Below, one piece after another: positions 45,391 through 54,496 of a stretch of 64,000 nucleotides of DNA. The position numbers and the translations under genes were made by a program. The notes beneath the pieces were generated by a model. It was not told the DNA's origin, searched no databases, and was given only the letters and a program-made list of their open reading frames with translations. Numbering within the stretch: the stretch's first letter is position 1; each line of letters begins with the position of its first letter. The stretch is from Bradyrhizobium erythrophlei. Its GTDB lineage: Bacteria; Pseudomonadota; Alphaproteobacteria; Rhizobiales; Xanthobacteraceae. The stretch covers positions 7,270,501 to 7,334,500 of the forward strand of contig NZ_LT670849.1 of NCBI RefSeq assembly GCF_900142985.1, read 5' to 3'.

Positions 45391-46242
45391 ATGAGCGCGA
45401 TCGACGATCTCCCACCGCTACGCGAGGTTATTCGCCGGCATTCGCTCTCCGCACGCAAATCGCTCGGACAAAACTTTCTCCTGGACCTTAATCTCACTGC
45501 CAGGATCGCGCGTGCAGCAGGCCCGCTCGAAAATGCCACCGTGATCGAGATCGGTCCCGGCCCCGGCGGCTTGACGCGCGCCTTGCTCGCGATGGGCGCA
45601 CGCCACGTGATCGCGGTGGAACGCGATGAACGCGTCCTGCCTGCGCTCGAAGAAATCGCGCAACGATATCCTGGACGTCTTGAAGTCGTCTGCGCCGATG
45701 CGCAGGATTTCGATCCGCGTCCGTGGCTTGGATCGACGCAGGCAAAAATCGTTGCCAACCTGCCCTATAATATCGCAACCGCGCTTCTGATCGATTGGCT
45801 TTCGATCGAGCCGTGGCCGCCCTGGTACGACATGATGGTGCTGATGTTTCAGCGCGAGGTCGCCGAGCGCATTGTTGCGCATGCGAACGACGAAGCCTAT
45901 GGGCGGCTCGGCGTGCTTGCGAATTGGCGCGCCGAGACGAAAATTCTCTTCGACATCTCGCCGGCGGCCTTCGTACCGCAGCCCAAGGTGACTTCGTCCG
46001 TTGTACGGCTGATCCCGCGACCGGCTCCGGAAGTTTGCGACCGCCGCACCCTGGAACAGGTAGCTGCGGCCGCCTTCGGCCAGCGCCGCAAGATGCTGCG
46101 TCAAAGCCTGAAATCGTTAGGCGTCGATCCGGCGCGCCTGGTCGCGGCTGCCGAGATCGACGAAACGCGGCGTCCCGAAACCGTCCCTGTCGGCGGCTTT
46201 GTTGCCATGGCGCGGGAATTGACCCATATACGAAATCCATAG
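45391..46242 (+). CDS. rsmA: 16S rRNA dimethyladenosine transferase
   Basis: 283 residues. [12 protein letters not shown], the SAM motif [14 protein letters not shown] and the catalytic [11 protein letters not shown] are intact. RsmA (KsgA) dimethylates A1518 and A1519 of 16S rRNA late in small-subunit assembly. The only plausible Shine-Dalgarno is GGAG at 45376-45379 in repeat R7, 11 bases before the ATG, a longer spacing than usual; the hairpin could shield it. It follows pdxA, a conserved pairing. Confidence 0.95.
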   Translation: MSAIDDLPPLREVIRRHSLSARKSLGQNFLLDLNLTARIARAAGPLENATVIEIGPGPGGLTRALLAMGARHVIAVERDERVLPALEEIAQRYPGRLEVVCADAQDFDPRPWLGSTQAKIVANLPYNIATALLIDWLSIEPWPPWYDMMVLMFQREVAERIVAHANDEAYGRLGVLANWRAETKILFDISPAAFVPQPKVTSSVVRLIPRPAPEVCDRRTLEQVAAAAFGQRRKMLRQSLKSLGVDPARLVAAAEIDETRRPETVPVGGFVAMARELTHIRNP

Positions 46243-46267
46243 CCGAATATCCGCTCGGAGAGATTTC

Positions 46268-47326
46268 ATGCCGCTCATGCGCCGCCAGTCGCTGGTCAAG
46301 TTTGATGCGCCGCTGTGCGAAACCGTCGTCGAGACGCCAAAGCCTTTGGGGCGGGAAGTTCTGGTCCGGATCGAGTGCTGCGGACTTTGTCACTCCGATC
46401 TCCACATCCAGGACGGTTACGCCGATCTCGGCGGCGGCAAGAAGCTCGACACCACGCGCGGCATGACGTTACCCTTCACGCTTGGCCACGAGATTGCGGG
46501 CGTCGTCGAAGAGACCGGCCCCGATGTGCCGAAAGATCTGATCGGCAAACGGCGCGCTGTCTTCCCGTGGATCGGCTGCGGTCAATGCCGCGAATGCCTG
46601 GCCGGCGACGAAAATCTCTGCGCCAAGCAGCGGTTTCTCGGCGTCAGCATCGATGGCGGTTTCGCCAGCCATGTGCTGGTGCCCGACGCAAAATATCTGC
46701 TGGAATACGATCCGCTGCCGGTCAACCAGGCTGCGACGCTGATGTGCTCTGGCGTCACCGCCTACGGCGCCTTGAAGCGGCTCGTCAATCGCCCGCGGCA
46801 GCGCAATCTCCTGCTGATCGGTCTCGGCGGCGTCGGCATGATGGGACTTTCCTTTGCGCAGGCCATGTTCAAGCAGCCGATTACGGTCGCGGATCTGAGC
46901 GCGTCGGCGCGCGAAACTGCGCTCACGAACGGCGCGGCCCTCGCCTACGATCCGTCGGAGCCGGAGATCAGCCGGCGCATTCTCAAGGAAACCGACGGTG
47001 GCTTCGACGAGATCGTCGATTTCGCCGGCAACGAAAAGTCGATGGCGTTTGCGGTCTCGGTGCTGGCGCGTGGCGGCAAGATCGTGGTGTCAGGGCTGAT
47101 GGGCGGCAATTTCAGCCTGCCTATGGTGCAGTGGGTCTACAAGCGCATGACGATCGAGGGCTTTATGGTCGGCACGCTCGCCGAAGGGCATGAATTGATG
47201 GCGCTCGCGCGCGCCGGCAAGATCAAGCCGCCCCCAATGCGCGAAGAACCGATGGCGGATGTCCAGAAATGGATCGACGCACTGCGCGCGGGCCAGGTTG
47301 TCGGCCGCATCATGCTGAAAAACTAG
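46268..47326 (+). CDS. Zinc-type alcohol dehydrogenase (MDR family)
   Basis: 352 residues. Catalytic zinc ligands are seen in ECCGLCHSDLH and TLGHEIAG; the structural zinc lobe is CGQCRECLAGDENLC with four cysteines. The nucleotide motif is GLGGVGMMGL. MDR enzymes oxidise alcohols with NAD(P); the substrate is not evident, and the loop before the structural site is longer than in classical ADH. It begins 25 bp after rsmA. GGAGAG lies nine bases upstream of the ATG. Confidence 0.88.
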   Translation: MPLMRRQSLVKFDAPLCETVVETPKPLGREVLVRIECCGLCHSDLHIQDGYADLGGGKKLDTTRGMTLPFTLGHEIAGVVEETGPDVPKDLIGKRRAVFPWIGCGQCRECLAGDENLCAKQRFLGVSIDGGFASHVLVPDAKYLLEYDPLPVNQAATLMCSGVTAYGALKRLVNRPRQRNLLLIGLGGVGMMGLSFAQAMFKQPITVADLSASARETALTNGAALAYDPSEPEISRRILKETDGGFDEIVDFAGNEKSMAFAVSVLARGGKIVVSGLMGGNFSLPMVQWVYKRMTIEGFMVGTLAEGHELMALARAGKIKPPPMREEPMADVQKWIDALRAGQVVGRIMLKN

Positions 47327-47505
47327 CTCTCAACCAAAGAACTAGAGCCTAAAAACCCCTCATCCGCAGCGTGTCTTGGAGGCCGCTTGGTGCCCCGAAC
47401 CGCAGCCCGAATTAAGCCCAATGCTGTCCGGATTTGTGGCGTATTGCGACCCCATTTTTTGGTGAGTTTGGCTGGTGAAAAGTGTTGCGTTCACCGGAGT
47501 TGCGT

Positions 47506-48402
47506 ATGTCAAGACGAGCCGCAAGAATTGCGTCCGCCATTTTTGTCAACATTCTAGCGGGCAGCCCGCTTGTCATGTTGGCGCAGGCCGAACCGGTAAC
47601 GGCCGATAATTGTCTTGCCAGTCCGAAAGCCGAAACGCCTGCCGGCAGCCATTGGTTTTATCGCACCGATCACGTCAACAAGCGCAGTTGCTGGTATCTG
47701 CGACGCGAGGACGGCAGTGTCGCGCAGGCCGTACCGCAACCGAGCCAGCCTCTGCCAGCGCCGCAGCCTGCTGCAAAGCCATCCATAGCCGATGCCCGCG
47801 CCGAGCTCCGGCCACGGGCCGCCGTCCGCGAGGATAGCCCAACACCCCTTCCAACTGATGCCGCAACGCCAGTCGGCGCTGCCGGCAACAACGCCGGTTC
47901 GGCAAACACATCCGTATGGAATGCGACCGCGGCCGTGGCGACGCGTTGGCCGGAAGTGCCACCGGCAAGCGACGTTGCCAAACCGGCAGCCGCCGCGCCT
48001 GATCCGGCCGTCAATGTCGCGCAAGCTGACGCCGCCGCACCGGCAACCGCCTCTCCCGCGGCCGCCGCCTCACCCGCGGCATCTGGCGTTGATCTGCCGG
48101 TTCGTCCCGAAATGGTTCCGTTCGTGATCGCCGCGACGACCGGCGCACTCATGTTTGCCGGCCTCGCTGCATTTTTCACGAAGCGTTTCCGCGGACGCGT
48201 ACGCCGCCGCAAGGCGTCAACTGCGCGAGGGCCGATCTGGGAGACGACCGACGACGACCGTATCGTGCTGTCGGATTATCCGGCCGCGAACGATCGCGAC
48301 TATCGGCCGCGATTTGCCCGTGGCGTTGCCAGCGCGGCATCCTGGTATCGTGCGCCGGAAGTGGTCCAGCGCACGCCCCGGCGCGCGCCCGCCCCGAGAT
48401 AA
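47506..48402 (+). CDS. Membrane protein with secreted Cys-containing head and Ala/Pro linker
   Basis: 298 residues. A signal peptide (to about residue 28) precedes a small domain with CLASPKAETPAGSHWFYRTD and KRSCWYLRREDGS, two cysteines likely paired. Then comes an Ala/Pro-rich linker (75-200), one transmembrane helix (FVIAATTGALMFAGLAAFF) and a basic cytosolic tail. The pattern is shared by hypothetical Bradyrhizobium proteins; no domain name is known to me. The ATG at 47506 has GGAG seven bases before it; an earlier GTG (47482) is less likely. It is convergent with gmk, stops six bases apart. Confidence 0.65.
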   Translation: MSRRAARIASAIFVNILAGSPLVMLAQAEPVTADNCLASPKAETPAGSHWFYRTDHVNKRSCWYLRREDGSVAQAVPQPSQPLPAPQPAAKPSIADARAELRPRAAVREDSPTPLPTDAATPVGAAGNNAGSANTSVWNATAAVATRWPEVPPASDVAKPAAAAPDPAVNVAQADAAAPATASPAAAASPAASGVDLPVRPEMVPFVIAATTGALMFAGLAAFFTKRFRGRVRRRKASTARGPIWETTDDDRIVLSDYPAANDRDYRPRFARGVASAASWYRAPEVVQRTPRRAPAPR

Positions 48403-48407
48403 AGCGG

Positions 48408-49043
48408 CTACTTTTCCAGTTGGAGCTGCAATTCCCGCACGAACGTCGTCAATCCGGTCCGGCGTTCGCGCTTGAGCCGCTCCGCCTTCAGGATTGACTG
48501 AACCTCGGCGAAGGCCTCGTCGATGTCATGGTTGATGACGATGTAGTCGTATTCCGCCCAGTGGCTCAGTTCGTGCGTGGCACGGCTCATGCGGGAGCGG
48601 ATAACGGCATCGCTGTCCTGAGCCCGGCTATGCAGCCGCTTTTCCAGATCGGCGGCCGAGGGCGGCAGGATGAACACGCTGACCACATCCGCTCGCGCTT
48701 TCTCGCGCAATTGCTGCGTGCCCTGCCAGTCGATGTCGAACATCACGTCCTGTCCCGCCGATAGCGCCGCTTCGACCGGCGCACGCGGCGTGCCATAGCT
48801 GTTGTCGAACACAGTGGCCCATTCCAGAAGCTCGTTGTGCTGAACCATTTCCTTGAAGCGCGGCTGATCGACGAACCAGTAGTCGCGGCCGTCGACCTCG
48901 CCCGGCCGCATCGGCCGGGTCGTCGCCGATACCGACATCCGCAAGCCCGGCATTCGTTCGATCAAGAGGCGCGACAGCGTGGTCTTGCCTGCGCCCGACG
49001 GCGAGGACAACACGAACATCAATCCGCGCCGCTCAACCGACAT
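48408..49043 (-). CDS. gmk: Guanylate kinase
   Basis: 211 residues. The P-loop is SSPSGAGKTTLSRLL; the GMP-binding part has SATTRPMRPGEVDGRDYWF and the lid segment RLHSRAQDSDAVIRSRM. Gmk phosphorylates GMP to GDP. The length is standard. It lies after yicC in the same direction with a 25-bp gap, the widespread yicC-gmk pairing, and extends the fab-mltG-yicC-gmk series. Confidence 0.96.
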   Translation of the reverse strand: MSVERRGLMFVLSSPSGAGKTTLSRLLIERMPGLRMSVSATTRPMRPGEVDGRDYWFVDQPRFKEMVQHNELLEWATVFDNSYGTPRAPVEAALSAGQDVMFDIDWQGTQQLREKARADVVSVFILPPSAADLEKRLHSRAQDSDAVIRSRMSRATHELSHWAEYDYIVINHDIDEAFAEVQSILKAERLKRERRTGLTTFVRELQLQLEK

Positions 49044-49068
49044 CGCCTTGCCCTCCGTCTGCCATGCC

Positions 49069-49956
49069 TCACTCCAGATTCTGGACCTGCTCGCGGAATT
49101 GCTCCACCACGTTCTTCATCTCAAGGCCGGTATTGGTCAATTCGATATCGTTGGACTTGGAACAGCAGGTGTTGACCTCGCGATTGAATTCCTGCGCGAG
49201 AAAATCGAGACGCCGTCCGATCGGACCGCCCTTGGCGATCATGTTCCGCGTCTGCGCGATATGGGAGGCGATGCGATCGAGCTCTTCGCGTATATCGGCC
49301 TTGGTCGCGATCAGCAGCGCTTCCTGGCTGAGACGGTCGGGGTCGAAACGATCGGATGTCTCCATCAACAACGCGATCTGTTCGGCAAGCCGCGCCTTGA
49401 TCGCGTCGGGCTTGCGTCCCGGCGCGGTCTCGGCTTTCTTCGCCAACCGCTCGATCTCGTCCATTCGCTGCAACAGGATCTGGCCGAGCGCATTCCCTTC
49501 GCGCTGGCGCATGTCGACAAGATTGACAAGCGCCTGATCGAAAGCCGCCGCCGCGGCATCTTTCGCCGCCTTGTCTTCCATCTCGTCGGCTTCCGGCTCG
49601 ACCACCTCGATCACGCCCTTGATGGCGAGGAGCCCGTCGATGCTGGGCGCGACGGCGTCGATCTTGCTGGCGAGCGATGCCGCCACGCGCAGGATCGATG
49701 CCAGGACGTCTTCATTCACGCGGACCGTCGATTGGGCGTTGGTGCGCCTGACGTTGAAATTGGCGTATACCGTACCCCGCGACAGCACCTCGGCCGCGCG
49801 CTTTTTGGCAAGCGCTTCCAGTTCTTCCCATCCTGGCGGCAGGCGCAGGCGCAGATCGAACCCCTTGGCATTGACGGACTTCAACTCCCATTCGAACGCG
49901 TAGGGCCCGCTGGCGCCGTGGCTGCGGGCAAAGCCGGTCATGCTCGACAGGACCAT
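49069..49956 (-). CDS. yicC: YicC family endoribonuclease
   Basis: 295 residues starting MVLSSMTGFARSHG, the family N-terminus. The C-terminal domain ends with the conserved NREVNTCCSKSNDIELTNTG and VVEQFREQVQNLE. YicC family members were linked to sRNA-dependent RNA cleavage and stationary-phase survival. An internal ATG at 49941 (MTGFARS) is a possible alternative start; the open frame reaches 50010 without similarity. It is followed by gmk. Confidence 0.92.
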   Translation of the reverse strand: MVLSSMTGFARSHGASGPYAFEWELKSVNAKGFDLRLRLPPGWEELEALAKKRAAEVLSRGTVYANFNVRRTNAQSTVRVNEDVLASILRVAASLASKIDAVAPSIDGLLAIKGVIEVVEPEADEMEDKAAKDAAAAAFDQALVNLVDMRQREGNALGQILLQRMDEIERLAKKAETAPGRKPDAIKARLAEQIALLMETSDRFDPDRLSQEALLIATKADIREELDRIASHIAQTRNMIAKGGPIGRRLDFLAQEFNREVNTCCSKSNDIELTNTGLEMKNVVEQFREQVQNLE

Positions 49957-50096
49957 CGCGCGGGGTTCTCCGGATGGGATGACGGCCTGAGATTCGCCGA
50001 ATGCCGGCAAGTCTAGCGCGTCTCAGGCCAAAGTGGAATTTGCGCCCTGCCAGCGTCGTTTCCGATCGCCAACAGGATCGGCGGTCAGCGCCTAAA

Positions 50097-51359
50097 CTAC
50101 TGCTGGACCACCGGAGCGGAGGCTGCTGCCCCTTGCCGGGGCGGAGGCGCCGCCGGGCGCGTCGGCTTCTTGGCGGGCGCCGGCTTCGCCGCCGCTGCAG
50201 GCGCGCCCGTATCCGACGCGGATGCATTCGCCGCGGCCGGCGGCGCCGGATCGTCGGCAGGCTCGACCGTATCGTTCTGGGTCTGCTTTTCCATCGCTCT
50301 CAGCTTGGCGACGTTCTTCGAGTGCTGGTCGTAGGAGTCGCTGAACGCATGACCGCCGGTGCCGTCAGCCACGAAAAACAGGTCCCGCGTCCTCGCCGGA
50401 TTGGCGGCGGCCTCAAGCGAGGCGCGGCCGGGATTGGCGATCGGCCCCGGCGGCAATCCGTCCACCACGTAAGTGTTGTAGGGCGAAGGTTGCTGAATTT
50501 CGCTGCGCTTGATCGGCCGGCCCAATGTGCCCTTGCCGCCAACCAGTCCGTAGATAATCGTCGGATCCGACTGCAACTTGATCTTCTGCCGCAGGCGATT
50601 GACGAACACCGCGGCAACCCGGCTCCGCTCGTCGGCCCGTCCGGTTTCCTTCTCGACAATCGAGGCCAGCGTAACCAGCTGCTCCGGCGTCTTGATCGGA
50701 ATGTCCGGGTTGCGGCGGTCCCAAATCTCGGCCAGCACGCGCTTCTGCGCCTGCTGCATCCGCGCGATCACCTGATCTCGCGGAGTGCCGCGCGGAAATT
50801 TGTAGGTTTCAGGCAGCAGCGTGCCTTCCCGCGGCAACTCGCGCACGGAACCCGAGAAGATGTCGTTCTCCGAAAGCCGCGCCACGATCTGTTCGGAGGT
50901 CAAACCTTCAGGGACGGTGACGGAGTGCTGAACCACCTTGCCTTCGACAATCGTGCCGATGACATCCCTCAAACTGGCATTTTTCTGGAACTGGTATTCG
51001 CCAGGCTTGAGTTCGGAACGCGCTTTCAGCGCGAACACGCTGCCGATAAACGCCCAGCGATTGTTGTCGATGACCCCTTCGCGTTGCAAGACATCGGCAA
51101 TATCGGTCACGCCCGCCCGAGACGGAATGTTGACGATCTTGTCCTCCTGCAAGGGACCAGCCGCCTCAATCTTCTGCTTGCCGTAGATGTAGATGCCGCC
51201 GACCGCGATCATCACGAACAAAATGAAGGTGATGATGGCGTTGCCGACCACGATGAAGGGGTTGCGGGCGCGCTCGGAACGCTTGGGCGGCGGCGGAACC
51301 TGCTCGGGCTCCAGCGCGGCGCGCGGGCTCCTTGGCGAAATGGGCGGCCTCTCACTCAT
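50097..51359 (-). CDS. mltG: Endolytic murein transglycosylase MltG
   Basis: 420 residues. A cytosolic proline-rich head, one helix (VVGNAIITFILFVMIAVGG), a LysM-like part (about 75-130) and the YceG domain with the catalytic glutamate in ASIVEKETG near 255. MltG cuts nascent peptidoglycan glycan strands and sets their length. The C-terminal 80 residues are an Ala/Pro/Lys-rich extension not found in E. coli. It is downstream of fabF, a conserved fab-mltG arrangement. Confidence 0.93.
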   Translation of the reverse strand: MSERPPISPRSPRAALEPEQVPPPPKRSERARNPFIVVGNAIITFILFVMIAVGGIYIYGKQKIEAAGPLQEDKIVNIPSRAGVTDIADVLQREGVIDNNRWAFIGSVFALKARSELKPGEYQFQKNASLRDVIGTIVEGKVVQHSVTVPEGLTSEQIVARLSENDIFSGSVRELPREGTLLPETYKFPRGTPRDQVIARMQQAQKRVLAEIWDRRNPDIPIKTPEQLVTLASIVEKETGRADERSRVAAVFVNRLRQKIKLQSDPTIIYGLVGGKGTLGRPIKRSEIQQPSPYNTYVVDGLPPGPIANPGRASLEAAANPARTRDLFFVADGTGGHAFSDSYDQHSKNVAKLRAMEKQTQNDTVEPADDPAPPAAANASASDTGAPAAAAKPAPAKKPTRPAAPPPRQGAAASAPVVQQ

Positions 51360-51466
51360 CGATGCAACCTGAATCCTGTCGGTTCAATCGGGGCCACCCA
51401 CATCTAGAGATCGTCACCGAATGCGGCGAAACGGTGAACTTCCATACCACTGGACGCTCGCTGCCG

Positions 51467-51545
51467 GGCCAATTCTGACATTCGCATAGGATTGCGCGGA
51501 TGTGGTGGCCGGATAGATTAACAACTGTCAATCCGCTAATCGGCG
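51467..51545 (+). repeat. Decayed alpha repeat R10 at the fabF 3' end
   Basis: GGGCCAATTCTGACATTCGCAT resembles the H1 left arm of R6 (shown here in two blocks: GGGCCAATTCTGAC, ATTCGCAT); AACTGTCAATCCGCTAATCG resembles an H2 right arm. The middle is missing. The fabF TAG (51536-51538) is at its end. The resemblance is partial, so this is tentative. Confidence 0.4.
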
Positions 51546-52804
51546 GACGCGCGACGCAGAATCACAGACGCGTTTGTACCTCCGAAACCGAACGAATTCG
51601 ACAGTACGACATTAATTTCGCGTTCGCGTGAAACTTTCGGCACCAGATCGATCGCGGTTTCGACAGACGGGTTGTCGAGATTGATCGTAGGCGGGGCGAT
51701 GTTGTCGCGAATCGCGAGAATGCTGAAAATCGCCTCGATCGCGCCTGCCGCGCCGAGCAGATGACCGGTGCATGATTTGGTCGAGGACATCGACACCCGC
51801 GAAGCGGCATTTCCCAGCAGGCGCTCCACGGCGCCCAGCTCGATTTCGTCGCCGACCTGCGTCGATGTGCCGTGGGCGTTGATATAGTCGATATCGGACG
51901 CGGAAATTTCCGCGCGTTTCAGCGCCGCGCTCATGCTTCGGAAGGCGCCATCACCATCCGGCGACGGCGAGGTGATGTGATAGGCGTCGCCCGACAATCC
52001 GTAACCGACCACCTCGGCGTAGATCTTCGCGCCGCGCTTTTTCGCATGCTCAAACTCCTCGAGCACCACGATGCCGGCCCCCTCGCCCATCACGAAGCCG
52101 TCGCGATCCTTGTCGTAGGGGCGCGAAGCCTTTTCCGGCGTTTCGTTGAAGCCGGTCGACAGGGCGCGTGCGGCACAGAAGCCCGCCATGCCGATGCGGC
52201 AAATCGGCGACTCGGTGCCACCGGCAACCATGACGTCCGCATCGCCCAGCGCAATCAGCCGGCTGCCATCGCCGATCGCATGCGCGCCGGTCGAGCAGGC
52301 CGTGACCACGGCGTGGTTGGGACCCTTGAGGCCGTGCTCGATCGACACATAACCAGAGGCGAGATTGATGAGACGGCCGGGAATGAAGAACGGCGACACC
52401 TTGCGTGGCCCGCGCTCCTTCAGGAGAATCGAGGTATCGGCAATTCCCGATAGCCCGCCGATGCCGGAACCGATCATGGTTCCGGTCGCGCATTTTTCTT
52501 CCTCGCTTTCAGGATGCCAATTGGCGTCATCCAGCGCCTGCTTTGCCGCGCACATGGCGAAAATAATGAAGTCATCGACCTTGCGCTGGTCTTTTGGCTC
52601 CATCCACTGGTCGGCATTGAAGGTGCCATTGCTGCCGTCGCCGCGGGGCACCACACAGGCGATCTGGCTGGTGAGATCGGAGACATCGAAGGTCTCGATT
52701 TTTCGCGCACCGCTTTGGCCGCTTAGCAGACGTTTCCAGATCGGCTCGATGCCACAGCCGAGCGGCGAGACCATGCCCAGGCCAGTGACGACAACCCGCC
52801 TCAT
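51536..52804 (-). CDS. fabF: 3-oxoacyl-ACP synthase II
   Basis: 422 residues. MRRVVVTGLGMVSPLGCG opens the thiolase fold; the active site is Cys in TACSTGAHAI and the two histidines in NAHGTSTQVGD and GHLLGAAG. FabF elongates acyl-ACP with malonyl-ACP. It follows acpP by 98 bp in the same direction, as in the standard fabD-fabG-acpP-fabF operon. The stop is next to the decayed repeat R10. Confidence 0.96.
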   Translation of the reverse strand: MRRVVVTGLGMVSPLGCGIEPIWKRLLSGQSGARKIETFDVSDLTSQIACVVPRGDGSNGTFNADQWMEPKDQRKVDDFIIFAMCAAKQALDDANWHPESEEEKCATGTMIGSGIGGLSGIADTSILLKERGPRKVSPFFIPGRLINLASGYVSIEHGLKGPNHAVVTACSTGAHAIGDGSRLIALGDADVMVAGGTESPICRIGMAGFCAARALSTGFNETPEKASRPYDKDRDGFVMGEGAGIVVLEEFEHAKKRGAKIYAEVVGYGLSGDAYHITSPSPDGDGAFRSMSAALKRAEISASDIDYINAHGTSTQVGDEIELGAVERLLGNAASRVSMSSTKSCTGHLLGAAGAIEAIFSILAIRDNIAPPTINLDNPSVETAIDLVPKVSREREINVVLSNSFGFGGTNASVILRRASAD

Positions 52805-52902
52805 CTAGATCACTCCAGCCCGCGATTCGCGCTCTCCGACAAAAAACGGCGGGACCGCGAGGCCGCGATCCCCTCCGCCTTTGCCAGCTTCGCGCGAGCG
52901 CG

Positions 52903-53142
52903 TCAGCTCTTCGCGTTCTTTTCCAGAAATTTAGTCGCGTCGCCGACGGTCAAAATGGTTTCCGCGGCATCGTCGGGAATTTCACAACCGAATTCTTCTT
53001 CGAAAGCCATCACGAGCTCGACCGTATCGAGACTGTCGGCGCCGAGGTCATCAATAAAGCTCGCGTTGTCGACCACCTTCTCGGGCTCGACACCAAGGTG
53101 CTCGACCACGATCTTCTTAACCCGCTCGCCAATCTCACTCAT
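52903..53142 (-). CDS. acpP: Acyl carrier protein
   Basis: 79 residues. The phosphopantetheine serine is Ser37 in [18 protein letters not shown], and the protein is acidic and helical as expected. AcpP carries growing acyl chains in fatty-acid synthesis and lipid A assembly. GAGGTTGAGCG lies before the ATG. It is separated from fabG by 417 bp containing a decayed repeat, so it may have its own promoter. Confidence 0.97.
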   Translation of the reverse strand: MSEIGERVKKIVVEHLGVEPEKVVDNASFIDDLGADSLDTVELVMAFEEEFGCEIPDDAAETILTVGDATKFLEKNAKS

Positions 53143-53559
53143 CGCTCAACCTCGTGCTGTTCCCATTGGACCGACCCAAGACGTACGAGCCATCGTGGTC
53201 GTGAATTTCTCTTCGCGCATAGTCTGGATGAGGCCTGTCACGGCCGACACGGACCCGACGCACGATGACCGGCTCCGTACCGCCAATTATACAGGGTTTC
53301 AACATCCTGCAATGGTGTTCTTTTGCGCCCCATCCGGGGTCCGGTTATCATACTTCCCAGGCCTTGACTATAAGCCCCGCCGCCCGCAGCCGGGGCCCGC
53401 GAGCAGCGGTCCTATTCCGGCAGCTGCATCGCATCGCGGCAAGCCGTTTTGCAAAATGCTGGAATCAAAAGACCACTGGCAAATTCCGGTTTCCGGGGGA
53501 TTTTGCACTGACATTGATCTTGCAGTTGGCCGCCTAACGTCAAATCCGATCCACCATCT
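53143..53559. other. acpP upstream region between acpP and fabG
   Basis: 417 bp without a gene. The half next to fabG is the decayed repeat R9. The remaining 260 bp next to acpP should hold the acpP promoter, expected for this highly expressed gene, but no clear -35/-10 pair stands out. Confidence 0.5.
53402..53558 (+). repeat. Decayed alpha doublet R9 downstream of fabG
   Basis: GGAATCAAAAGACCACTGGC matches the H1 right arm (GAATCAAAGGACCACTAGC), and ACGTCAAATCCGATCCACCA matches the H2 right arm. The AAA bulge is still recognisable; loops and left arms have diverged widely. It ends two bases before the fabG stop codon. It shows the family has been in this operon long enough to decay. Confidence 0.7.
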
Positions 53560-54300
53560 TCAGATCATCGCCATCCCGCCGTTCACGTGAATGGTCTGCC
53601 CGGTCACATAGGCCGCTTCGTTCGAGCTGAGATAGACCGCGGCTGCCGCGATGTCGTCAGGCGTCCCGAGACGCGCCGCCGGAACCTTCGACAGGATGGC
53701 CTCGCGTTGCTTGTCGTTCAATGCATCGGTCATGGGCGTGGCAATGAAGCCCGGCGCGATGCAGTTGGCGGTGACGTTGCGCTTGGCGTATTCCGCGCCC
53801 AGCGTTTTGATCATGCCGATCAGACCGGCCTTTGAAGCCGCGTAATTGCCCTGCCCCGGATTGCCGGTAACGCCGACCACCGACGTGATCGCGATAATCC
53901 GGCCAAAGCGTTTGCGCATCATCAGCTTGGTCGCGGCGCGGGCGAGACGGAAGGTCGCAGTCAGGTTGACGTTGATCACCTGCTCCCAATCCTCATCCCG
54001 CAGTTGCACAAAAAGATTGTCGCGCGTGATGCCGGCGTTGGCGACGAGAATATCGAGCTGTCCCATCGCCGCCTCGGCGGATGGCACCAACGCCTCGACG
54101 TCGGCTGCGTCGGAGAGATTGCAGGGCAGCACATGGACGCGCCCGCCAAGCGTGGAGGCCAGGGCATCCAAAGCCTCGCGCCTCGTGCCCGAAATGGCCA
54201 CGGTCGCGCCTTGCTTGTGCAGGGCTTGCGCGATCGCACCGCCGATGCCCCCGCTTGCGCCTGTGATCAGCGCGGTCCTGCCGGTGAGATCGAACATCAT
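53560..54300 (-). CDS. fabG: 3-oxoacyl-ACP reductase
   Basis: 246 residues, SDR type. TGASGGIG binds NADPH, NAGITRDNLF is the FabG-typical loop, and YAASK with the preceding Ser (ITSVVG) forms the catalytic triad. FabG reduces 3-oxoacyl-ACP in each elongation round. Two consecutive ATG codons (54300, 54297) follow AAGGGGAAA. It is between fabD and acpP. Its stop lies two bases beyond decayed repeat R9. Confidence 0.95.
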   Translation of the reverse strand: MMFDLTGRTALITGASGGIGGAIAQALHKQGATVAISGTRREALDALASTLGGRVHVLPCNLSDAADVEALVPSAEAAMGQLDILVANAGITRDNLFVQLRDEDWEQVINVNLTATFRLARAATKLMMRKRFGRIIAITSVVGVTGNPGQGNYAASKAGLIGMIKTLGAEYAKRNVTANCIAPGFIATPMTDALNDKQREAILSKVPAARLGTPDDIAAAAVYLSSNEAAYVTGQTIHVNGGMAMI

Positions 54301-54329
54301 TTTCCCCTTAAACTATGACTGTGCAGCAC

Positions 54330-54496
54330 CAGTGCAGTGGATTTGACATCCGCCACCCATCCAGCTGCGAACTCGTCTAGCGAATGTCAAATCCGAAACT
54401 CCACTAGAAACCCATATTTGCTGGTGGTCTTTTGATTCTAACATTCGCAAAAGTGCCCGCTGAGAAGGGATGCGAATGTTAGAATCAGACCACTAG
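54330..54496 (-). repeat. BIME-like doublet R8 (alpha dialect, reversed)
   Basis: In reverse orientation. H2 at 54330-54407: foot CCAGTGCAG/CTCCACTAG, partly decayed, inner stem GGATTTGACATYCGC. H1 at 54421-54496: foot CTGGTGGTC/GACCACTAG, TTT bulge, inner stem GATTCTAACATTCGCA. It fills most of the fabD-fabG gap; the last three codons and the TGA of fabD are inside it. Confidence 0.9.

Noticed and set aside
47324..47352. Two CTAG sites after the zinc dehydrogenase as a further repeat copy
   Set aside because: CTAGCTCT and ACTAGAGC give only a five-base stem, and neither dialect core is present.
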